Assembly: GCF_947623445.1 (NCBI RefSeq)
Contig: NC_135246.1
Location: 11,081,856-11,145,855, forward strand
Origin: Clavelina lepadiformis
Lineage: Eukaryota > Chordata > Ascidiacea > Aplousobranchia > Clavelinidae
DNA length: 64,000 nucleotides
Direction: 5' to 3'
Shown: one piece after another, positions 54,601-64,000 of the stretch
Numbering within the stretch: the first letter of the stretch is position 1
Layout of the letters: the number at the start of each line of letters is the position of its first letter
Translations under genes and position numbers: made by a program
The notes under the pieces: model-generated
The model's database searches: none
What the model was told of the DNA's origin: nothing
Seen by the model: only the letters and a program-made list of their open reading frames with translations

Positions 54601-57600
54601 TTCCACAAATTTTCCAGTGTTGAAGCAGCCAAATTGGGAAAGAAAGTTTTTAACTCCTCTTCCCAGCAAGCATAAGTAGACCGGTGATTTGTTCCACTAC
54701 ACATGTCAAAACATTTCTTTCCGCTTCGCCTTACAACTGACGACCGATTCCTCGTCACAGGTGTAGACTATATATCGAGATACTGATAATATGCTAAAAA
54801 CTCTACCAGCCTACCTAAAGCAAGCAAATATGACGAATTCTAGCAATTTGCTTTTGTAATCTCTGTTGAAAAAATTGATACAGCCTTATCTAGTTTCTTT
54901 CACATTATACCACCTATAATATTCAGAGCGTCGACTAAACCTGGTTATAAAAAGGATCAAAAAGCTTTGTAAGAAGCAGAAATTTAGAAGATTATTACGT
55001 ATCACGGGGCATTAAAATGTTAATCCACGACAGGTGTGGTAAGAAGGTAATGCCAGTAACCATGGTACAAAAAAACAAGAAGCGTTTTTAGGACTGTTTT
55101 TTTGAGCATTGACGGACATGATTATAATTTATACATTTGAGCAGGTTAGCTGCGAGTAGTCACACATCGACCATATGGTTTGTCTGTGGTTCAAGGTAAC
55201 TTGCTGGTTCAGTTACACGTAGTATTGCTGCCAGAATTGAGTGGCGAGTAATACATGCCTTGCGGTTTTGCTTTGAAGTTTAGTACATAATTCGTTCGAG
55301 CTTTATTAACTAATTGATGGTTATACTTCAGTTTTCATTGAACATAAAATTTAAGTATTCCGGTTGCTAAATGTTTTACTAAAAACTCCAATACACCATA
55401 ACAGCGCTTATTGTGATGGTAATGAAGCTTGCAGTTACGTCAAACAGTGATTCAGTTTGACTAGATAATAAGTCAGAAGTGTTTTTAAGTAATCTTGTTG
55501 TTTAAAATGCTTTAGCTGTTAGGCTACTTGCATTATGCGCAGTTGAAAATCATTTTGCAACATTTGGAGGGTCGTCGTATGTAAGCATCATACATAAGTG
55601 AAAATAGGGATGTTTGTCCAGAAAAAATGCGATTGAGGAAATAATGATGCCGCCTTCCTTGCTTATTAGAAACACGCAACACTGATATCACAAATTGTTT
55701 CGCAATTACTGTAAGATCAATAACGAAACCTGAAAATCAGCATATCAACTTTTAATCTACATTCCTTCCAAAAAAAACAGCAATTGGAAAATTACAAATA
55801 TAACTCTATAGAGTGTTATAATATGGAGGCTATTCGAAATCAACCACCAATGCACGATCAAGTTCAGTCTTAAAGGCTTACTGTCAGCAACGCCTAATGC
55901 CCAGTTACATCGTATAATTACTTAGTGAAGACTGGACTGTCAATAATTGCCACTTTCGTTCTCTAAACCGATCATTTGCTGGTAACAAATATTTCACACA
56001 CGTAGAATTTCATTATGACATCACACTATACCGCGTTTTGCTCTCAGAAACAAACAACTCATTATGACATCACAACTAACAAATCTACCACGAAAAATAT
56101 AATGGACGTTTGTTGAAGTCATCCAATGAAATGATGCCTTTTTAATAAGTGTTGCCATAATATACAGGATCATTTGGACCAACACTATGATCGAAAGGAC
56201 CGTTTCGATTGTTTAAACTGCAAGTCAAACTCGAGTGCTTGCGTTATGGACTCTTCTAAATTTAGATATTGGAGCAAATCTGTGTATTGTTAACACAATC
56301 TGTCTTTAAATTTGGCAAACTCTTGTTGTTCAACGCGGATTGCGGTTTAGGTAAAACAACAATCTCAAGAAAAAAACATATAAAATAAAATCGAAGTATA
56401 TATAGAACTACCGTATACAGAATAAAACAACAGTAGGCCTATATAGCCTGAGAAGTGCAAATCTAAATTTGGTTATTTCAAAAACTTCAAAAACTTACAT
56501 CTCGGTAAGCCAAGTTTCCCCATAATCCGTCGTTTTTGTTTTGCCTGACAGTGGCGCATCCACTTGGACACAAAACACTGAAAAATCAACACAAATGCCT
56601 AATTGCATTATTTTCGTTGCTAAAAAGTCACGACCAACACGCCCACAAACCGTCAAAGGACTGTGGCGCTTGGTCCCAATTAATTATATACTTTTGTGCC
56701 GGGTTTAGCTGTACCACATCAAAATTAGGTTACGAGAGACGATACAAAAACAGGGTGCCATATCAGGCCTAAGGCCAAAAGCATATTTAGCAAAAAATGT
56801 TATACTTGGTAGCAATGTATGATTGCTGGAAAAGGCTGGTGTTTCCTGTTTTAACTGTCGAACACTTTGACAGCTAAGAAAACCATCCTGCCGGTTACAA
56901 ATCTTATGTATTGCTATAACACTGTTATACCGTTGCGGTAATTACAAAACAATGCGATTGGTCGTGCTGCAATTTGCTACCTTGTGAACAGAGTATGAAT
57001 ACAAACTAGCTATGACTATAGTTTTAAAACGTAATTCATTTTTGTTCGGCAGGATAACCTGACGAAAAAGCCAAACGCTTATCACGTTGCTTAAGTTACG
57101 TGTATGCAAGAGCACAACCTTGCATGTCACACTCTTTATAAACGTAGCGTGCACATCTTATAGATAAAAGTGAAATTTCGTCTAAAACCAAAACAGGATC
57201 CAAATTAGCGTTTTGCTTAAGATAAAGCCAAGTCAAATACGAGTCTAAACTTATGCTTAACCAGCCGTGAAGGCAGAGTCTTTGTACACAAGACAGATGC
57301 ACACGTCACGTAAGGATAAGGGAACGGTATTTTACATAGTTTATCTTCAACGCCAAAGAAATAGGATCACTGACCTGGTCCTGCTGACCAAGTGAGTTCC
57401 AAATCAGCGAAAGTGAGCTAAAAATTTAACAACTGCACAGACAACGATTGATTCAACTTACCTAAAAGATTCGACGTCGACATGCAGTTGGCCTGTCTCG
57501 GAACATGTGACGAAGTCTGAAAAATAAAGCACTGTTGGAAACTTATCAAATATTTTCTAAACTATGGTTAAAACAATATCCTCAGAGAATTCAACATTGT

Positions 57601-60600
57601 GGTATTTAAAAGAAAATAGCGATTTTCGAAGTATGGTAGCTATTTTTATCGCGTCGAAAATATTTCAACTCCTCAACGCAAACCTTTTAATTTTTCTTGA
57701 ATATTCTATAATAACATTTCCATAAAGAAAATATTCCTGATGTAAATAATCCGTTATATTCTCCCAAACAGCAAATACAAAAAGCAATCAAGCACTGTAA
57801 TTAAAGTGTAAAGATAGAGACAAAGCTGTATATTCAATCCAACAGGAAAGTTTGACACCTGTCCTCGACGAAAAAAGCGTAAAATTGATAAACAATCACA
57901 GCAGAATAATAACCGCTATGAAGTTTCCGCGTTTCTGACACCTCGTAAAAAAGTGAGTTTTAATTGTGTGGGAAATTTACGTTGTCATATTCCGGTAATT
58001 GTTCGCTAATGTAATGATGTCACTTTTACTTCTGGTCCATCTTGATCTAACCATATCTGAGAGCAAGTGGGTTTAAAGTTTTTGTGCCGTCAATAGGCAA
58101 ACCTAAAATATAAACTTGGGAACAAGCGGGTAAAATTTGCCTTTAAACGCTAAACTTTCAAACTTCTCTACCCTTCAGTTATATTGCATTTCATTAAAAA
58201 ATGCTTTTTCTAATTATAGAAATTTTGTTTGCATGCTATAGTTTTGTCGGAGTACTTGGAACTAGATAAAATAAACTAATTTTAAGGAGAGCCAACTAAA
58301 ATGTTATAAAGAAATAAGTTAGTATTGACTTGAAATAATGTGGTTATAAATAAGAACGTGCTTAGCTTCTGAACCTTAACCTGCACTCGGCTTAGATGAT
58401 TAGAATAATAATAAGATCCGGCTGAAAAAAAACCTTTCAACAAATCTTGAAAAATTAGTCTATTAGGAGGATTATTGTAAATAACGGGAGGTGTAGCATA
58501 TGCTTGTATGTGATTATAACTTCAATAGTCGTTCGTATTGGATCTACAGGGAATGACCATTCAGCATGTCGCCTTAAAACAAAATGCTAACAACCAGCTG
58601 TTGTTAGGCCAACTAAACACTAAATATCGCAAAAATTAAACCAACACCGACAGCAAAGTTTGTTTTGTTATAGTTAATGCTTGATTATTTTGTAATATCG
58701 TTTAAAATGAACTACAGTATAGTAAGCTTATACAGATATCAAAAACCCCGGTACTTGTGGACATTCCAACGACTGCGGAGCGGCCATAAAGTTTTACAGT
58801 AAGAACGCAATGCTAAAGCTTGCCGTAAGATTGAATTACACCAATGCGTCAATCGTTTTGTGAAAAAAAGCGTTGCGTCACAATTGCGCAGGCCCCATTC
58901 CTGTTAAAACGAAGGTTTCATACGAGCATTTAAAGAATGAGTAAAATCCAAAAGGGACGAGTGATTTAAGTTGCAATTTCAATAAAAGCTACACAAACTA
59001 ATAAAAAGTGACCAATTATTGGGTTGCGGAATATGGCTACGACCGAACTACTACATGACACAACGCGAAAATCGATTCTTACAACATTCTGCTCGCATAC
59101 TGATATGACGTCAGTCATCCAATATTTTGCTGTTTGCGGTATAAACTGGAATCTTCAATTCGAAAATTGATTGACGCGCTAACACTACAGTATTAATCCG
59201 GAAAAATGCAAAGAAGCGCGAAAAAGAACAGGATCAACTTTGGTTGGTGAACATCAAGACGGACCTGATACCGTTGTTGCGGCAACAAACTCGAGCGAAA
59301 ACACTAGGGCAAAAATGTCTGGTTACGCTTTTAAACAAATGGTGCAGATGCTACGCGAAAAATAGCAGCGAGAACGCGGCTTAAGGTTTAGGAAACCGAT
59401 AAAGAAGATGGAATTTGATAATTCTCGAGCATAATATCATAAAGCCAACGCCAGCAGCAGAGCGGTGATATTTTTGGAAAATGGAAAGATAAGACTTCAG
59501 AAATTAAAGATTTTATGCTTATGGCATGAAACAAAACATTTCTGAACATGGACTGGTTGCTGAAACATGCATCGCAGCAAACATCCGATAAGACTCTAAA
59601 ACAAATTTGCAGAAGACAGTAAAGTATATTTGATGGCATTTGTCCTGTAACTCTTGGCAAAAAATATAAAATTTATTAAATAATATTTTTTAATGTTACA
59701 AAAACTACGGAGCTGTCAAAAGAGCAAAAAAATATATAAAAAAAGTCTTGAAAATATAACAAACCGTCAATTGTTTCCCCTGATGCCACTGCAATAAATG
59801 ATACAAGAAATCCTCTGCCTGTGAACGTGGAAGGTCTTCGGAAGACGACCGTGCCGGAATTATTGCTCAATGTCACTGTTGCTGGGCTGTTACCAGGGCA
59901 GTACTTATCTGAAAAAGAAAATTTTACCGTTAAAGTTGATTCTCCTACACTAGTCACGAGAATTAACGGCCTGAGTGATTGATCAGCAGAATGATCCTGC
60001 AAAAGTTCACGTTGGAAGAAAAGCCTGCCCCAGCAGTCATGCGGAAACCGTCAAATTTATGCATCGTGATAAGGCTATGTAGTCTTTTAGCAAAAACTCC
60101 ATCTGGGTTTCCAGCACTAAAAAAGCTTACTTTATTCTCCGTTAAAAGCGCGGCAAACGCTTAAAATTTAAATATTTTAACATTGATTAGTAATTCATTA
60201 ATAATTAAAGACAAGATTAACCATAAATTAGCATTTGTATTTTTTCAGCCTTATTTTTTGATCACACGCTTTGGCAAAACGACACAAAATGACCCTTAAT
60301 AAAATGTAAAAATCATTTACAACCAAATTAGGCCTAAAAGAAGTTTAAAAATAATCTAAAAATCCCACTTGTTTGTAAGCTACGTATTTTCCATAACAGG
60401 TCAAGCGTTACGGGTCACTGATCACGTGTTTACGATTAATCACAAAAACTGGCGGTAATGCCAGATGGAAGCTCCATTTAAACAACTCGTCTTGAGAGTT
60501 ACCTGTTGTGACCACCGTTTAAAAGCTTACAGACTGTAACCTTGGCATGGAACGGTTGCATAGTTCAGTTATTAATGTTTCAACAAAATTATTTCTGGGC

Positions 60601-61716
60601 CTAACCGCGATAGGGTGAATCATGTTGGTGTGTCATATAGCTTGCTTCCGCCTACGCAACTGAAGTTGGGTAAAAGTAAGGGTAACATGGTCGCGTAAAC
60701 TTGTATGTAGACTAAAGGGCCCCTTTGTTCAGACAACATATGTGTTAAAAATCAGAACGGCAAGTTATGATAAGGGTAACGTTAGTAGTAGTAGTACTGT
60801 ACTACATTGGGGTTATGGTGTTACATCTTGAGTGTCTTCATTTTAGTGTCAAAATCATCATTGCGAAAGCAGTGAAGCGAAAAATTAATCTTTACTGTAA
60901 CCATCATCAAATACATAGCTCCTGCTCTCAGGCTGACAAAAATTTGAATTCCACTGCCCGCGATCCATTACGTCATAATCTCGAAAACATGGTGCCGACG
61001 ACGGCTGGTCGGAGTAAAAATGCGGCACTTAACCAACGGCGCGCACTAATCCATTAATGCCGATTCCAATTTGTCACACTTGACAGTTCACCATGGGAAG
61101 CGGCTAGTCATGCAGAACCGAGGCAAAAACCTAACACGCAACAATAAGACAGTTGATGCCCAAAACTCATAAAATCTAGCGCCATGGCATGACAGTCAAG
61201 TTGAAAATAACTCGACGTCAATTCACTCTTGCGGCTTTTTAGAAGCGCTCAGATGTACAGATATATATATATATATATACTGTGAGCGGATTAAGACTTG
61301 CAGACGAACTGCGGTCGACGCAGCCTTCAGCCATCCTATAGCACATCAAAAGTGCCGATCCTGCTATGCTGGTGTTGTCGTCGGCGGACTTAATACCTTG
61401 TAAGCAACAAGCCAGGAAACCTTTATTACAAGGTTAGCATGCTCTGGCACAAAACTGAGCAAGTCTTTTCTCTAACACGCATTTTTGCGGGTTAACAAAC
61501 TTGATACTTTTGAAGTGAGGAATTTTAAGCCAACAAGTAAAGGAGATTTGTCTCAAAGCCAATTATTAAAAATACGGATCCAATTGTTGTTCACAACACA
61601 AACAATATCTGTGCATTGCATATAAGCTTAAAATACCGTTGATGGGTATATCGTTGACATTACCGTGACCTCTTCACAAGGGTTAGATTCACCTGGAATG
61701 AGGTTTATTGTAAGAT
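48628..61716 (-). CDS. DCBLD-type receptor: CUB, LCCL, discoidin domain, transmembrane segment (5' end unresolved)
   Basis: Exons, 5' to 3': 61664-61716 (tentative), 59765-59996, 57462-57516, 56499-56577, 53467-53600, 53153-53398, 52613-52734, 52011-52129, 51627-51786, 51292-51474, 51140-51207, 50967-51018, 50497-50587, 50338-50420, 49818-50174, 48977-49705, 48628-48791. All phases agree. CUB: DKYCPGNSPATVTL...TGRGFLVSF. LCCL: VLCPSGCATVRQNKNDGLWG joined to DSRLCQSAVHAGVISDNFGG. Discoidin (F5/8 C): EKIEFKEKQLTASSFW, TIEQWLQVDLSSYMNITGIETKG, ANHIRVYPTTVTK, LNGC. A Thr-rich mucin-like stalk, one membrane helix (IIIIAIVAALAVTSILLAAL) and a Ser/Pro-rich tail of about 420 residues follow. This order is that of DCBLD1/DCBLD2, type I surface proteins linked to growth-factor signalling. 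The signal peptide and first CUB half were not found. Confidence 0.9.
53601..56498. other. Large DCBLD intron, nothing recognised
   Basis: This is the 2.9-kb intron between the two halves of the LCCL domain. Open frames at 54248-54529 (plus) and 54519-54758 (minus) overlap and match no family. No transposon ends were identified. Confidence 0.5.
57517..59764. other. DCBLD intron between CUB and LCCL
   Basis: No supported exon or repeat was seen. AT-rich throughout. Confidence 0.45.
61262..61280. repeat. (AT)n microsatellite
   Basis: About nine tandem AT units between unique flanks. Confidence 0.8.
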
Positions 61717-64000
61717 CTACGACCGCATTTCAATCTGTCAAGCTGAAAACAACAATTTAACAATGGGCAACTTCTAATTAAATTTGTCGACTAGATATTT
61801 CATCTGAGCTGTCAACGTCACTTGAAATAATTAAAAAGCAAGAGGATCAGATTAAAGCTGAACGATTTTTTTTAGTCTCGCCACTATATTCTGTTAACAT
61901 TAACAATTCCGACATTTCGCTTGACCGCAATAACACGCTGTCTAACTAAATTTAAGTGGATTTATCTAATTTCCATAATTACTGTTCTAAGAACAAGTTT
62001 TCGCTAAATAAATATTTGTAAGTATGAAATAAATTTTTGAAAGGACCAAGTATTTTACTTGAATTTTACGGACATTCAAAAATAAAGACTTCTTCATCGT
62101 AAATTTCGTTATAGGATAAATCTCAGCAAACTAGTGCCGTAGCCCACACGAGGGTAGCGCATGACAACATATAAATATGGCAACACGCGAAGCCATACAC
62201 GGACGCTAACACGCGGTAGAGACTATGCGTACCAGCAACAAACCAAACACAGATTAAAATGAGAGTCTATTGAAATTATCTGCGACTTAATTGAAAATTA
62301 AAAGAAGATTTTCGCATTAAAATATCAAGCATGAAGACTGAGGTCAAAGCTCGATCCAACAGAACGAAGATTGAAAAGGTTACGATCGTAAACAGAAGAT
62401 CGGCAACTGCATGTTTCATACGCGGAAATTAAATTGTTTGTACGTTTGTTTGGCCGAAGGCGTTAGCTGGATTAATTGCTGACAACCGTTGCAAATAAAA
62501 CGCTACAAAACATCGACGGTTTTACAGCATATTGCGCAATAGATTGGCGACGCGTCTACAGTGGGCCGTTGACAACCAGCAACGATCTTCTAAATATACA
62601 TCCAAAATGAGTCATTTATATACCTTAGTAATATTGTTGTCATCCATTAACAAGTACTGTAATAATGACGAGGGCTGTAAAAATATACTAAGACTAAACG
62701 TCTTTCCAGCATGTTATCAACCATTCTGGTTTAATTATATTCTTGTCGGCTATGTGTCAACTGTTTACGCATTTTAATGGATATAGTTGTTTAAACGTAT
62801 ATAATCTAATTTTAAGTTCGAGTATGTAGGTGGCGGTGGCTGAATTACCGTTTTAAACTCCGCGCTAATATCAAAACGATTCTTTTTGTTTACATTCGAT
62901 TTCGAATTCAACGGAGATTTCGTCAGCGAGTTCGAGGTGGGCCCGGAAATAAAAAGATAAGGAATTTGAACACCTAACCTCAGCGTTATAACAGGCGAGT
63001 AATTCGGACCGATTTCGAACCACGGCTGTTTTATAAACGGGTGAATTACAACAACAACAGTTAGGGCAGAGAATTTTCTTCGTGCGGTGCCAAGCGCCTC
63101 ATACATTTGCAACGACCCGTTAAAAAACTTCGTAAAATTACTAAAAGCGTCTATCTCAACAAACCAACTGATACCCAGTCGACTGAGACGTTATAATTAC
63201 GATTAGGGGCCACTCGACCCGTTTCGATCCTACCGCAAGGTCCTTGTGAGAGTGCTAATTCGAGGTGCTTAGGAAGTTTCAAGCGGTAATACAAGGTAAT
63301 TCGCCAACGCTACGGATTCAGTTTTTTGTTTGAAAGTGCGAAACATATTAAGCACTTCTGTAACACAGCATAACCAGCGGCATGCCCAACAGAAAAATCC
63401 TATTTTGACTGCACTGAGTTTATTTACGGTTGAAGGTTTATGGGAACAAAAGCAACTAAATTGTAAAACAATGCCAAAAACGCATCCAAAACAAACAGTT
63501 GCACGCCGCTTAGTTGCATTGACGACATTAACGACCTTCGCAACCTGGGTGGCGCCGGGCAAGTTTGTTTCAGAGGAAAAAGAAAATCGGCTTATTTGTC
63601 ATAATGGGAGTTGGGAAGTTTTTCGTAAATCAGGTTGTACTGTATATAGACTCGCTTCATTAGTATACTTTTCTCATGAACATTTTCACAAGATGACTAT
63701 TAGTGACTGCATAAGCATTCCTGAAAAGATAGTCTGCAATCACATTATTTCGTTCGCAGACTTAGTTCGTCAAAAATCACAAACCAGTTCATAAACGCAA
63801 ATATAAAACAGTTGCGGGTATTAGTGATGTATAAGCTAAGAGAACTTGTCAGAATAACTACGGTTCAAAACGAACGCCAGAGTGATCACGTCTGCTTTGA
63901 GACTTGTTTTTGCAAGGACGTTTATATTTTTGCTGGTATCTAAGCAACTTGGATGAGTGATGGGCAAGAAAATGGGCTGATACGATAATGCGCTCGGTTC
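61717..64000. other. Right edge, no gene I can support
   Basis: This region should contain the missing 5' exons of the DCBLD gene if they lie within the window, but I found no Cys-bearing CUB start or signal peptide with splice sites. Open frames at 63330-63794 (plus) and 62774-63112 (minus) have no recognisable motifs; the plus one has an undistinguished Lys/Arg-rich composition and could be a single-exon orphan or chance. Confidence 0.4.

Noticed and set aside
54248..54758. Overlapping frames in the LCCL intron
   Set aside because: Opposite strands overlap, no splice support and no family match.
63330..63794. Plus-strand frame of 154 residues near the right edge
   Set aside because: No recognisable domain; the best Met is internal and the upstream frame has no promoter or splice evidence. 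Could be an orphan, but unsupported.

Overview
This window is animal nuclear DNA. Genes are split into many short exons with GT-AG introns, the sequence is AT-rich, and there are no bacterial operons. A compact layout, an NLR-type receptor gene, tunicate-like intron sizes and many small DNA transposons suggest an invertebrate deuterostome, most likely an ascidian tunicate of the Ciona type. That assignment is inference from gene content and style, not from a marker gene.

Layout. 1-4.83 kb, minus: 16 exons of a CCHCR1 (coiled-coil alpha-helical rod protein 1) orthologue whose C-terminal end runs off the window. 6.7-8.76 kb, minus: a three-exon gene for a basic, disordered protein I do not recognise. 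10.1-17.4 kb, plus: a 14-exon NLR-type receptor of about 1330 residues, with an N-terminal DZIP3-like HEPN domain, a NACHT ATPase and leucine-rich repeats. 18.6-20.7 kb, minus: a four-exon coiled-coil gene of unknown function. 21.3-33.3 kb: a hub of mobile DNA holding a Ty3/gypsy pol remnant, two Mutator-like elements each framed by a perfect 9-bp target duplication, a decayed parvovirus-like capsid gene between them, a THAP-encoding DNA transposon with its small derivatives, and a 1.8-kb hAT-like element. 33.6-35.3 kb, plus: sorting nexin 4. 38.4-40.0 kb, plus: KHDC4/BLOM7 in a single exon. 40.7-47.1 kb, plus: MAP3K7 (TAK1) in 14 exons. 48.6 to about 61.7 kb, minus: a DCBLD-type receptor (CUB, LCCL, discoidin, transmembrane segment, long cytoplasmic tail). 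61.7-64 kb: no gene I can support.

The genes do not form one pathway. The cytosolic NLR and TAK1 both belong to innate-immune signalling in other animals. SNX4 acts in endosomal recycling, KHDC4 in splicing, CCHCR1 at centrosomes and P-bodies, and DCBLD at the cell surface. Exon boundaries were read by hand from splice sites and checked by reading-frame phase. In the NLR, SNX4, MAP3K7 and DCBLD C-terminal chains every junction keeps frame.

The most interesting items are the HEPN-NACHT-LRR receptor, which keeps an R-x5-H RNase-type motif, the pair of Mutator-like elements carrying complementary parts of one transposase, the parvovirus-derived capsid remnant, and the THAP transposon family with apparent 6-bp target duplications.
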